Assembly: GCA_963693285.1 (NCBI GenBank)
Contig: OY848917.1
Coordinates: 31,073,245 to 31,137,244, forward strand
Origin: Xestospongia muta
Taxonomy: Eukaryota > Porifera > Demospongiae > Haplosclerida > Petrosiidae
DNA: 64,000 bases
Reading direction: 5' to 3'
The translations under genes and the position numbers were made by a program. Positions 35,090 through 47,911 of the stretch are shown in pieces; the first letter of the stretch is position 1; every line of letters starts with the position of its first letter. The notes below the pieces were generated by a model, which did not search any database, was not told the origin of the DNA, and saw only the letters and a list, made by a program, of their open reading frames with translations.

Positions 35090-36935
35090 AGTTTGAAAAT
35101 AATGTATATCAGTTCAAATGATAAATGACTGTAAAATCAATAACAAGTACAGTGCCCTTAACATGGAAAACACCATCTCCTTTTCTACAATGATCACATC
35201 TGAATGTCTGGAAACCAGGGATAGCTACTTCATCATCTATTATAGATTTCACTGGATAAGATTCAGTAACTCCAATAATCTAAACATCTAAGACAACTAG
35301 ATATAGTTCGTCAGCTATGGATGGAGGTTGTGAACATTATACAAGAGAGAGAAGTTTGCTGAGCTAGGGAGTAAGTACTACAGGAGCTTAATTTGAACAA
35401 TACAACGAGACAACATGCAGTCACACAGCCTCACATTTAAAAAGGGGCTGAAACTGGCATGTATAGCCTCACATTTAAAAAGAAGTGGAGAAGGCTGAGA
35501 CTGGCATGTGAAGCCAGGCAAACAATTATTAGTCATGAAGAGATGTAGCTAAATATTAAATTATCATTATCATCAAAACTGTATTATTAAACTCTGTTAT
35601 AAATCTAAGCTTCTCAAACAAATATATCAATTGTTGAGTCAGCTTTATAGAAGCCTCTCCTTATAGATAAGTTGCTAAGATAATAAGAGAGTAAAGAGGC
35701 AAAACAATAACACTCATTTCCTGAAACTAAGTATTTTTAAAGTCTGTTGAAGTCACTCTTCTTACTAAATCGTATTAGCAGCTGGTTATTACTGTACGGT
35801 TAATTATGAATATTATTATGTTGTAAGTGTACAATTAGTTATAAATAAGTATGTATCAGACCTCATGTCAATACTTTCTTGTTTTTCTGTTATCAAATGT
35901 ATTTCACAATTAAGATGACTATTGTCGGAAAGAGGCAAAACTTTGAGCCAGAGACAGGAAGATTTTCTACTTACATTGAATGTTTCAAGTACATCAACAC
36001 AAACAGTGTGGCTGCCAAGAAGAAAGTAACCACGTTTTTGACTTTTGCAGGACCTATGGATTATGTTCTTCTCAGTGACTTTTACTCTCCATTCAAATCT
36101 CATGACCAGCCCATCTACAATCTTATTCAGACTTTAAAATCCCACTTTAAGTCTGAGCCTATCATCATTGCTAAAGAGTATAATTTCTAAAAAGAGAGAC
36201 CAAAGCAATAGTGAAGGTATAATTAATTATGTAGCTGAGGTAGGATGTCTTGCAAATTTAATTTCAGAACTATTTAGACAGCTCTTTATGAGATCATTTT
36301 GTGTAAAGAGTAAAGAACAAGACAATAGCTAAAAGAGTTCTTGAAAAGGACTTAACATACCAAGGGCACTTTCAAAAGAAATATTTGTATCATAACTTCC
36401 AGTAAAGACAGGGCAAAGAGGACACATAGATAAAGGTTTACATGACACTAATTTACAAGGCTATCATTGTAAAGGCTAGGACAACATCCATTGGAGGTGA
36501 AGGTTGAATAATGTTACATGTTGTGTGTGTAACAAAAAAGACATACTTCCATAGCTTTTTAAAAAGAAAAAGCAAAGAAACACCCTAAGTACTAAAATTA
36601 TATATATACAAAAGATGCCAAGTGGTCAAGAGTGTCTATGAAACAACAGTGTTTCAGGGTCATAGTCTGATGAGAGAGCATTATTTAATCTCAGGAGTGA
36701 GTCTACCTCTCCAATTATTATGAACATGAAACTTAATAATGCAGAGATTATTAATGGAATTAGACAAAGGGGCAGCTGTGTCCCTTATATCTTAAGAAAA
36801 GAAGAATTTGTTTCTATCAAATTACATCACTCAACTGTCATATTGAAAACATACAGATCTGAGACAATATCAGTAATGGATGAGTTTGATGTACATGATA
36901 AATACAACAATGTACTACTATTCTATTGGTCATAA
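35090..36935 (+). repeat. direct-repeat copy 2 (partner 32,850-34,970)
   Basis: Second copy of the repeat described at 32,850, same orientation. Related 5' blocks (GAGGTGTGGCTAAA, AATTAGTCACGAAGA) appear a third time at about 39,240-39,350, without gag sequence. Confidence 0.6.
35879..36935 (+). pseudogene. Ty3/gypsy gag-protease remnant, copy 2
   Basis: The frame 35,879-36,190 reads FEPETGRFSTYIECFKYINT, NSVAAKKKVTTFLTFAGP, LIQTLKSHFKSEPIIIAKEY, a better-preserved gypsy gag. Further on (36,720-36,935), MKLNNAEIINGI and ILKTYRSETISVMDEFDVHD correspond to the protease end. The zinc-knuckle region between is degraded. Confidence 0.6.
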
Positions 36936-38299
36936 AAAAGAAGGTTCAAGTTTGAATGGTAGAAATTGGAGAGCCCCATATTTATTTTAATTGGACTGCA
37001 TTTAAGCATGGTACACACGAGTTGGAATGATTACTTTAGAATACAAATCAGTGTTTATTGACATGTTGGGAACTATGAAGAATTGTTAGCTAAATTCAAA
37101 GCAAAAAGTAATTTCTAATCCAAATTTTTCAAATGAGGTCCTGTACCTTTTGTATATAAATCTTGCCAGTTGTCAACTGTAATGTTCTTTTGTTGCAACT
37201 TGAGATTGCTGTACATCAAGTTATCAACTAATCCCTTGAAATTTGCTGGATAAGAAATGTGGTATAGCCATACTCTCATTGACCATAACATGTAACCACA
37301 AAGTGTGATCTATAGGTTATAGGTAATCGTCTCCACCTACAATGTATGTATAAAAAGGTTTCAACCTTTTCAGTATTAGTTTATAGTCTCTCCAGGAGAA
37401 AAACAGCTACTTTATAATTCCTGACAAAATATTTGACACCATCTAGTTTATTTGAAGTTACAGATTACCATAAATGCCAAGAACTTTACTGTTAGTTAAG
37501 TGAGACTCCATTTTTCAAAAGGATTAATTGTAATTAACATTAACTAGTGATTGTATGTGAAATATTAACCCAACTCCTTATAGTATACTTGGATAAAAAT
37601 TATTCATAATTAATTTGATTTTGAGATTAAATTGTAGTACCCAATACTTTGTTTTTGGATGCAAGATATTTCTAACATCATATACGATAATCAAATTTCT
37701 TGTACATGAAATTTTTTGGGCAGCTCAAGTTGACCTTCATAGTCACCATAGTATTTTCATAATACCATACTGTATTTTTATGTTTTTAATAAAGGAAGAT
37801 CATTGAAATTTCATTGTCTGAAAAATGGTCAGAGATTTCTAGTAGTCCATAAACATCACAAGAATATACAGCATCCATGTTTGAGTTGACCTTCTGGGCC
37901 ACCATATTATTTTGATGATGCCATGCAAACTGTATGAAATGTTTTTAACAGAAAAAGATCATTAAAACTTCTTTTATAGAAACAGAAAGGTTTTAGAGAC
38001 TACTAGTGGTCAATAAATCTCACAAGAATATACAGCATCCATGTTTGAGACAAAAATAAGCTCAATATAAGTTGAGAGTACAGCAACAGATGACTCAGTT
38101 TTGTTACACACTAAGACGAGCAATGATAGGACATTATACTAGTGACATTATAGATTGATGTCAATGGATCATTAATATCAATAATGAAATCACCTTTCAA
38201 AAAAAGGATTTGTGAAGCTTTGGTGGCAAGATTCAAGAATGATTGCAGTTGCTAGAAAAACAAGAGTTGAAAAGACTCTGACACATGAACTAAAATAAT

Positions 38300-39130
38300 T
38301 TCTAACTTAAAAACTGCTGTGTCCATGAGGTCATTTTTAACAAAAGGTATGATGATGGCACTTGTACATCATGTATTTAGTCATAATAACTTCAACTACA
38401 TTATGTACAAGTGCTATCAACACACTGCCTGTTTATATACTGTCAGTTTTTTATTTACACATTTGAAAAAAGTTGATTTAGTTAGAGACTTCCCTTTTGT
38501 TGTATCTGACATGTTGAGCATGCCTGGTAGTCCTTTTAAATTCTGTGGTATGTATGCGTATATATGTCAACTATCATTTTATGAATTCCAAGGATGAACA
38601 CTAGACATTTATTTCTCACAACCATATTTAACAGTTTACTATATCAAAGTGCCTTTCTCAATGATCATTATGTAATGAAATCAAATAAAATGAAATAGTA
38701 GAGGCGTGGCTATCAAAATCATAAAAAAAGTTCATATATAAGTATAAATAGATTTTCCTAAAGCTGTTTTACATCATTTTTCATTATCATGACTGCAACT
38801 AAAGTGTCAGCCACACCCTCATGGTGAGAGTAATTCCCTGGTTTCAAAGAAAGCAACATTGATTGACTTTAGTATTAAGATGAGTAACTACATTCATAGT
38901 TTAAGCAGAGAACAAAAGAAACATATGTAAGCCTAGAGCTATTTTTAGAACCAGAGGGTGCAGCTCTCACAATAACAATGTGACTATCACCTTTGCTTTA
39001 TTTGATAATTAAAAATGGGATTAGTAGAATCTATTTATTATATATACATAATTATGCTTGACATGAGGCACTCATGACTGTACTAGCATGAAGAATGTAC
39101 TTAGCAGTAAAAAACAACAACAACTAATGA
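38300..39130. repeat. direct repeat, partner 41,450-42,370
   Basis: Shared blocks in order: CATGAGGTCATTTTTAA, TAATAACTTCAACTACATTA, GTGCTATCAACACACTG, GTGCCTTTCTCAATGATCAT, AATTCCCTGGTTTCAAAGAA and CCTTTG(C/T)TTTATTT. The unit is about 0.85-0.9 kb and non-coding. Confidence 0.65.
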
Positions 39131-41449
39131 TATTACAACAACATTGTCTGTAGAGCTTTAATTTTAAAATGACTTAAGGTAACTCTAACATATTTAAAAA
39201 TAGTTGTGCTCAATACAAAGAGGTAATATACAGTGGTGTGGCCTGACATTTGAATAAAAAGGAGGGTGTTACGACTGGCATGCAAAATCAGACAAACAGC
39301 AATTAGTCACGAAGAGGTGTGGCTAAAAGTAATTCATCATTATTGCCATCATTATATAGATCTACACAGTTACAGTGACTCTCATTCTCCAACAATCAAG
39401 TGACAAATAAAATCAACTATTTCAGAACAATATTAATTTTAAAAGCTAAGCCATATTTGACAATAGATAAGGAGGACATTAGACAGTTACATGTACCACC
39501 AGCTATATTAATATGTTCACCATGTACTATGAACTTTGCAAGAGAAAATACAGTTTTTACTAAAATGTCGTTGTGGTTTTTGTAATTATTGGGTTTTATG
39601 TTTTAGTAATTGTAGTGCAAATCAATATTCCTTCATTTTGTACCCATTGTATCATTTAACCATTGTTATATTATTCCATCATATAGTGCTATTGCTTAAC
39701 TTTAAACATTTGCTGTATTTCTCCTTTAACATGACTATAATTTACATTAACACTATTATTTGGCACAAAGAAGCATTAATTTTGTTACAAGCATGTGCTA
39801 AAATATTGAGCATTGCCGGAAAAATTAAAAATCAAAAATAGTTTCGATTAAGAAACATACTCATTTCCCCAGCATTCCTGAGGAATCCACATGTTAAACC
39901 TGTGTTTAACAAATCACATTTTTTTTATAATTAGCTATGGCTATAAACTGATTTGATCAAAAGCAAGATCTGCAAATAAATTATTCCTTAGACATTTACT
40001 GCTGGAATATGGATTGTTTGTCTTTATGTATTTGGTTTTTGTTACAATTACCTTTACTTAATCATGATTACTAAAACGTTAGTTATAGTCACACAGAGAG
40101 GAGGGGCTAGCTTTTGCAAGATGTTTACAAAAACAGATAGTAAATTAACTACAGTTTACCCAAGGTAAAGTTCGTTTTTGACAACTGTAATATGGGTGAG
40201 TTACGAGACAAGTCACAAAAATTAATATGAATTGATCATAAATATTACAATACAAACTGACATATTATCAATGGATGTTTGATATTGAATCTGGCTAGGC
40301 AATTCCATAATTTCACTAATAATGATTTGGAAAGTAGAAATGGCAAGTTGAAGGAGGTGAGTACATGACAGTTTACTACAAGAAGTAATTGACAAATGTT
40401 TCATAAAGTTAACAACACTGAGAACAGAGAGAGAACACAAAGCTGCTATTAAGTTTTAGAAAGAAAGGTAAATCCTTTCAATAGCACTTAAAGCTTCTTT
40501 TTAAAGATGCTTATAAATGATGCTTCTATATTTGTCATAAATTCTCAAACTGGTCATTAAGGTAGTTGATATTAATGAAGTAAGCCAGTATATTATAAAA
40601 ACATATGACAGCTATGAATGTATTTTTATTAACACTGTGCTTTGCCATGCCATCAAATATTTACATTGAGGCACAAACTTGGAAAGCTTCTCTTTGATTC
40701 TGTGATAAAAGCTAAACTAGTGTTTACTATAAGTCAACTCGGAGGTGTTGTGACAGAGTGGATTGTGAGAAGATATTGGAATAATGCAACAGTCCAAACT
40801 TGAGGTATGAGAAAGTGAAGGGTTACTAAGCAGTCTAAGGACTACTGACAGCCAACAACTTCAACAAAAATATTAATAACTATGATAATAACAACAACCG
40901 TAACAACTGACAAAATAATAAAAGTGTGTGTTATTTATATCAATACTAGTGATGTCATAACATACAAAAATGAATATAATTAAGACATGTAAGTTCAAAG
41001 TCTACCAGGTGGTTCAGTATATCACAAGAGACTCTTATAGGTCAATGTGTGTACCTCAATGTGTAGTTTTGACATGTTTAAAGATGTCTAAGCAAACATC
41101 AATAGCTTTGTGAACTTTCAATATTTACTTCAGAACTGCCATTGGCTACAAGTGGTTCATCAAAGGGACACTTTCAAAGATGTATGTTCTTACTTAGAAA
41201 GTATTGGAAGACTGGTATAAGCAGACATAGTGAGCTAGTATTTACTGCACTACATGTTAAAGTACTATTACATTTTATACAATTGGCGTGATGATGGCAA
41301 AGGTTATGACCATGATAACTTAGAGCCAATAGAATTACAGAGTGATGTGATAGTATCCTACAATTCTAACTCAAGTACACGTAAGCTTCTAGTACAGACT
41401 TTGTTTCATAATTAACCAAAAGACTCTGACATTTAAACTAAAACAATTT

Positions 41450-42370
41450 CCAACTTAAATACAGCTGCATCCATGAGGTCATTTTTAAAAAGGTATGTTG
41501 ATGGCATTTGTACATCATGTAATTAGTCATAATAACTTCAACTACATTATGTACAAGTGCTATCAACACACTGTCTGTTTATATACTCATTGTAAAAAAA
41601 GTTGATTCATTTAGACGATTTCCTTTTGTTATGTCTGACATGTGGAGAATACCTGGTTGTCCTTATTGACCCTGTTGTATGTATGTGTATATATGTCAAC
41701 TTTATTTTTTTATGAATTCCCAGGATTAACACTAGACATTTATTTCTCACAACTATATCTAACAGGTCACTACATCAAAGTGCCTTTCTCAATGATCATT
41801 ATGTAATTAAATTAAATAAAATTAAATACTAGAGGTGTAGCTATAAAAGTCTTTAAAAATTGTCTTGTTACTGCTATATCTACATAAACCCCTCCTTATT
41901 ATCATTTTTGTAATGTAATTCTAAGCACTTTATACATTACATTATGATACAGTTAGACATAAGTGAATATATAAAACTATAAAGACATTTTCCTAAAGCT
42001 GTTTTGGGCCATTTTTCATTTATCATGACTGGAGCTAAAGCGTCAGCTACAACTTCATTGTGACAGTAATTCCCTGGTTTCAAAGAAAGTAACATTGATT
42101 GACTTTAGCATTAAAATGAGTAACTACTTTGATACTTTAAGCAGATAACAAAAGAAACATATGTAAGCCTATAGCTATTTTCAGAAGCAGAGACTGCAAC
42201 TCTCACAATATGGATGTGACTATAACCTTTGTTTTATTTAATAATTAAAAATGGTATTAGCATAATCTATTAATATATATATATATGTTTGACACGTGGT
42301 AATCGTGACTGTACTAGTATGATTTACAAAGATAGCAGTATAAAAACTACAACAATTAATGATATTACAA
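41450..42370. repeat. direct repeat, partner 38,300-39,130
   Basis: Second copy. It carries about 100 bp extra (about 41,855-41,960) relative to the first. Confidence 0.65.
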
Positions 42371-42554
42371 TAATTTTGTCTATGCAGCTTGCTTTTCAGT
42401 ACTATTAATAAAGTTATAGTGATCCATCAATACAAGCAATAATTTGTATACTTATAACATTTGATAGTTTAAACCAATAACGAAAACTATATAATTGACA
42501 TGTAAGAAGGTACTGTAATTATTACATGTACAATATAGAGCATAAATGACATAC

Positions 42555-42738
42555 CTTGTATTGCATTCTGTAATGCTTCCAATATAATGGCTTTATTCTT
42601 GTCACCTGGTCTGACTAAATCAGCTGGTGTTTTGTTGTCTTTGTCTACTATGTTGGGGTCTGCACCTTTTGATAGTAACAACTTAATCGTATCAACATAA
42701 CCATATTTACATGCTTTGTGTAAAGATGACTGGCCGTC
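42555..42738 (-). CDS. ankyrin exon, probable upstream exon of the death-domain gene
   Basis: Acceptor TTTATAG before 42,738 and donor CAAG|GTATGT after 42,555; 184 bp, phase 0 in and phase 1 out. It encodes a full ankyrin repeat (DGQSSLHKACKYGYVDTIKL LLSKGADPNIV) and the first half of another (DNKTPADLVRPGD), then a helix (ILEALQNAIQ). The phase-1 donor joins correctly to the acceptor at 30,487, completing an Asp codon, so the product would be ankyrin - GTPase/COR - death domain. The 12-kb distance makes the link likely but unproven. Further 5' ankyrin exons must exist upstream. Confidence 0.65.
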
Positions 42739-44606
42739 CTATAAAACAAAATAAAAAAGAGTTAATACAAACTGGTTATAAACAATTATAATATAAACAG
42801 TACACTTACACTAATGATGTGATGACTACAATATATTATATTACTATACATGCTAACTATTATTACTATACACCTAAAAATGTAGTATAATGATATGTAG
42901 AATATAGCCCTTACCAACACAACGATTGGTAAAAGTAATTAGATTATAATAACAACTGGTACATCTTATTAAAGAGCAAAAAACAGTGCATGTTTACGTA
43001 CTCAATTAATATGAATAGTTAATAATGGCACAAAAGATGGAAGATACTATTACATCTATACAAGTAATATTTGATTGTCAGTATCAAATCAGTCCCAAAA
43101 ACAAGTATGGCCCAAATAATGCAGAAATATTACTCATAATTTTTTTGTTTATTGCCTGTAATATTCCTATTATCAAACACTCAAACATACTCATTCACAT
43201 GATATAAATACTGATAATATTATACATAGTATACTGTATATATTTATTCTAAACACTGTTCCTGCAATTTCAAAAAAACCCCAAATAATTATGTCAGATG
43301 AATTTGTTATATCAACCTCTAATAATTCACTACTAAAATTACTACCTCATGTGTTCTAATTTTCAGAAATTCCTCTTAATTTGATACTTGTACCTCATGA
43401 TTACATGTATCAATCTAACAGTAACATTCAGTGGCTGAGTAAGAAACTCAATGTTGTCAAAAATGATTTACTTAGGGTCCCAGTCCTATTTGAAAATGTG
43501 ATATCCTCTCTCAATGCACTCTATAGAAATTTCTTTGATGGCCATAATTATAAATTGATTTATAAGTGAATTCCCTCTAATTTAATGAAAATAGTCACTT
43601 GAAAAATATATTGTCAATTTTAAACTCCAAAATTTGCCTATGAAATCATAATAAACCAAGATTTAGCAATGCCATTCCTAAGAAATAATTATATAAAAAA
43701 TATGCATAATTGTCTTTGCTGTTGGAACAGCTGATGAGGTTAATGAATTTTCATAGCTACTACTAACAGTTGTAGACGTTAGAGGTCTAAAAAGCAGGTT
43801 ATTCTTTTAGCCACAAGCTATGTACATACATTATATACATCATATATATATATATATGTTTACATGCATTTTTGTCTTCCAAATTTATCTGTTTGGGCTA
43901 AAGTAGGTGCAGTTATATTCTAGTATTGGGATGATTCATCATTAATGATATCTATACTATAGCAATACTGTAAATGTATGTACTTTCTATTTAATATTGC
44001 CATTTTTAGATTTCATAAGTCTAAGCCCCAAGTACTTTAACATGTCTGTAATAATATATTCCTCATACTATGTAACATCATAATAAAAGTAACTCTCTTC
44101 TCCCAGTGATTGAAACACACTTTATTAAGCTGAGTAGGTGTCTAGGAATCATTTATCATTTATTGTTATAGTGCAGGAATAAACATAATTAACCTGTCAA
44201 TGAAGCTACATCAACTAAAGCTATTATTGTTTTAATGTATAAATTGTTGATGTAATATGTTACTGTATGAATATGTTAATATTGTATAAGAATTATTAAT
44301 TAAGATTTACTGTTCTGTTTATGTTTTAGTTCTGGTTCCACTATTGGTTACATGTTATTTTGGCATCTGTGGTATAGCTAGTCTTTATTTTCTCTTATTT
44401 TTTATATCATTTGTGTATTTATTTAAAGATAGTTATTTGTCAAATACTACCACTGAACTTGATAACTGATCAGGTTACAACAATTGTTATATCATGTTTA
44501 GGTTCATGATAATCTAAGATATTTTATTCTCAATAACTGTCTACTTGTAATTTCTTAATATTTCAGAGATCAGAAAAAATGTTTATAGTGTCTAAATATC
44601 ATTTAT
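42739..44606. other. no recognised gene
   Basis: AT-rich, presumably intron or intergenic. A 62-codon plus frame at 43,381-43,569 is not recognised. Confidence 0.4.
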
Positions 44607-47540
44607 GAAGTGATCTTTTTATGGGTCCATAAAATGATAATTCTAAAACAAGCAGAAACCACACCCAAACCACGGCCTGAATTGATTAATGATGGCTGAC
44701 TTAGCAGACATTCACTCGAGTTTGTGTGTGAGTCAAGAGATTTCATCTTTCGAGGAGCTAAATAGTGTTCCAAAACTATAGCAAGAACGTACGTGTGTTA
44801 CTTTATATACTAGAAGTTCAAAAACTGTAGCAGCTACACGTAAACGTGCTCCTAAGAGCCATATTAACAATGATTTAGGATACTCAGAATTGGACTATGC
44901 ATGTGTTCATGGTGGTCGAGAGTATGTGTCTCACTCCAAGGATAAAAGGAAGTGCCAAAGGTATGACAAGGGATGTACTGCTAAGTAATCAACATCATTT
45001 CTTAATACATTTTTGAAAGAGTGCTCATTTGTAATTATAGTCAGATTGTCACCTGATGGGAATAAACTTCTTTGATATATTAGGGTGGAACACAATCATG
45101 GCTTGTCAAGGGTAAATATTGTGTATAAACAATTATATTATGATCGTAGCTATTTTGTATGAAGCATTTAGACACATGCCAAAACAATGAAAAAATGCTG
45201 CACATGTCCTAAGCATAAAAGTAAATAAGAAAATTGTACAGAATCATTTCAGCAGTAGTACAGGAAAGGTAATTACAATGAAAGATGTGCACAATATAGC
45301 TGTAAAGTCAAAGTGTTAGATTTAAAATGATTCCCAGGAATTAGTTGAAGAGATGAAGAAGGTTAAATGTATTATAAGTGGCTAAATTACTGACAAGTTA
45401 AGCTACCTCATTTAGGTGCTGAAGTAACTGTTTTTGTCGATGAAGATAACACATTGCAGGCTTTCTATTTCCAAACTATGGAAATGAAGAAAATATTCCA
45501 GTCAGACCCAGAACTTCTATTTATTGATGCCACATACAAGTTGAATGATGTACACATGTTGCTGTATGTTCTTATATGTATTGATGGCAATGGTGAAAGT
45601 GAAGTAGTTTGCTTATGGTTGGTGGAGCAATGAAGATAAGGAGACACTTACTAATTTGATGATGGAATTCAAAAAGCACAATGAAAGTTGGTAATCCAAA
45701 CAGTGTATCATGTCAGATAAGGATATGATTGAAAGAGATGTTTTGACAGAACAAGTACCTGTGAGCCTGCTAATATGTCTTTTTCATACACTACGCAGTA
45801 TGAAAAGGGAGATGTCCTGTTACAAACTAGGCATATCTCAAAGTGAAAAATCTGTGTGCTTGGAAATAATGTCTAAGATGGCGTACACACAAACTGCATC
45901 CTTTATGATCAACTGAAGCAGTGTGTACCTCAGCCAGTACTTGAATACTTCAATGATAATTGTCATTGCATGTGTGATCAATGGGTGGATGGATTAAAAT
46001 AAGCAAATTGAAATTTCATGAAATGTACAAATAACAGAGTAGAGAGCATCAACAAGAAGTTAAAAATGGTTATTACCAGATATTCCGGAATGACAGTTTT
46101 TTCCAAGACTTAATGAAAATATTTTCATCACTGAATATGGAATGAGATCACAGGGCAATTGAGATAACATCAAAGAGACAAATTACTGAATATATGATAA
46201 TTTTGTTGTTGATCAGTACATGGCACTACTTACACCATACTACTTTGGCTTTTTGAAGACACAGAGTGTGTAGAGAAAGTGAAAATTGCACAAGATACAG
46301 ATGAGTACAATTGTAACATCAACAGCACAGATGGAAATATAACCATTAGCACCAGCAGCTGTCCATGTGGCTTTTTTACTTCTATGAAACTACTAATGTT
46401 GTCATATCCTAGCAGTGTGTCAGTATAAGGGACTTTCACTGTTTGATGAAACGTTATGTGCTGAAAGATGGAAATTATGTCACTACTGCCACACCATCGT
46501 GTATACCAAGTTAGTAATGATGACAAGGGTGATGCTGATGTCACAGATGAAGTTATGGGTGTTCATTTAACAACAACTACTCACCATACATCAAGAGTTG
46601 TGACAGAACTTGAAAAATATAGAAAGGCATTTACATTGATACAAGATTTAGCCCAACAACTGTCAACTTGTGGTATGTAGGATTTTGAAGATGGTATCCT
46701 GGACTTGCAATTTTGAAAACAATGTGGACTCAAGGGAAAAAAGTTAGGAATATGGAAATGGAGACAGAAACTGGTAAGATAAAACATGTATGTAATAGTA
46801 ATTTTACTTGTTTTTATAATTGATGTAGATGTTTTCAATAATAGGAATTGTAATAATATGTCTGACTGTGATCATGAGAATGTGTGTGAATCATCCATTC
46901 AAGATCAAAGTATATCAGATGTATGATAACTTTGGTGAAAATGTCACCAAGATGCGTAAAAGAGGAAGGCCAAAAGGCACTGGATTAACAGCAATTGGGC
47001 TACTAAAGAAAAAGAAAACTGACAAGTTAACTCCATTTATTAAGAAATCTGAATGGGAGAAAATTAAAGATATTGTGCTATGTGTTAACATTTATTCTTT
47101 GATGTATATGTACAGTGATGAGTGTTTTGATGAAAATGTGTGCATTCATTTGATTAGAAAGTATTTTACATTTGATGCTTGGAACCAAGTGAAAATGGTC
47201 GTGGATGTTCTGAAAGATAAAGGTTGTTGGATATGTCATGTATGTCTACAACCACTCACTGGGAAAAGCATAGCCTGTGATAGCTGCTTGGAGTGGTATC
47301 ATCTCCAATGTATTGGGTTTAAGAAATCATCCAAGAAGAAAACTTGATTTTGTAGATCATGATATGTTAAATAAGAATGTATTGATGTGTTCCTCTCAGT
47401 CTGTTCTGTGCAATAATAATAGTGATAATAATTACTTAACATAATAATAATAACGTTGAGTGCGTTTTAGGTGTGGTTTCTGCTTGCCGTAAAAATAGCT
47501 TGGAATTATCATTTTACAGACCTGTAAAAATAGTCACTTC
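44607..47540 (+). mobile_element. Mutator-like element (MULE) with SWIM and PHD fingers
   Basis: The ends are imperfect inverted repeats of about 63 and 75 bp: left 44,607-44,669 begins GAAGTGA and contains CATAAAATGATAATTC then AAGCAGAAACCACACC; right 47,466-47,540 has GGTGTGGTTTCTGCTT, GAATTATCATTTTA and ends TCACTTC. The flanking ATTTAT (44,601-44,606) and ATTTGT (47,541-47,546) are a possible decayed target duplication. Length is 2.9 kb, with one plus-strand gene. Confidence 0.75.
44692..47374 (+). pseudogene. MULE transposase (ZSWIM1/3-like) with C-terminal PHD finger
   Basis: Start codon at 44,692 (MADLADIHSSL). About 44,880-45,115 is a FAR1/WRKY-GCM-type zinc region (CQRYDKGCTAK ... 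VEHNHGLS). The catalytic core shows LLFIDATYKLND (first Asp, about 45,520), SDKDMIERD (second Asp, about 45,713) and NNRVESINKKLK (Glu, about 46,030). A SWIM finger follows (SCPCGFFTSMKL, then a His block after a shift, about 46,350-46,420). The 3' part has RKRGRPKGTG (AT-hook-like) and a PHD finger, CWICHVCLQPL ... CDSCLEWYHLQCIGF, with the last W and C codons mutated to TGA. Many stops and shifts make it dead. ZSWIM3-type proteins are known domesticated MULE relatives; the PHD addition is less usual. Confidence 0.7.
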
Positions 47541-47685
47541 ATTTGTCAAACCCAGTCAGTAAATTGACAAACACATCAATACCATTAATAAAAGCTTCTA
47601 TAGCCATCATCTGTTCTGGCTTAACTGTGTCATATCCTAGCTTAGCAAACACTTCTTGAACAACCGGGTGTCTCCTTTCCTCCAT
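47539..47685 (-). pseudogene. RecQ/DEAD-like helicase N-terminal fragment
   Basis: A 48-codon minus frame from the ATG at 47,685 reads VFAKLGYDTVKPEQMMAIEA then FINGIDVFVNLLTGFDK. This matches the start of RecQ-type helicases, where a 'G.....P.Q..AI.A...G.DV...LPTG.GKS' pattern leads into Walker A; here Walker A is degraded (LLTGFDK) and a TGA follows. The stop falls exactly at the MULE right end, so the MULE or its target broke the frame. The rest of the helicase was not found in the window. Confidence 0.55.
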
Positions 47686-47911
47686 GCTGATTCATGTAGA
47701 CACTATGTTTACATTAAAACCTAATATTACAAACCACATATATATAATGTTATTAATTAATGAAATTTCTTTTCGACAACTGCTCTATGTGTGGTAAACC
47801 AAAACCTTCCTCTCTTAGCAAAGGGTCTGACTTGTGAGATTAGGCCAGGACTAGGCTAAAAGTACAAGTATAAACACTGTAGCAAGTAGTGGCAAATTAA
47901 ATGACACAGGC

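Larger units (their letters stand above)
36936..42554. other. rest of 12-kb intron, repeats, no recognised gene
   Basis: No protein family recognised. A tandem pair lies at about 37,830-37,890 and 37,985-38,050 (shared CACAAGAATATACAGCATCC). A direct-repeat pair at 38,300-39,130 and 41,450-42,370 is listed separately. Short frames at 39,400-39,840 are unrecognised. Confidence 0.45.

Noticed and set aside
39400..39841. Two plus frames of 61 and 101 codons
   Set aside because: No domain or homology recognised, biased AT composition; likely chance frames in repeat DNA.
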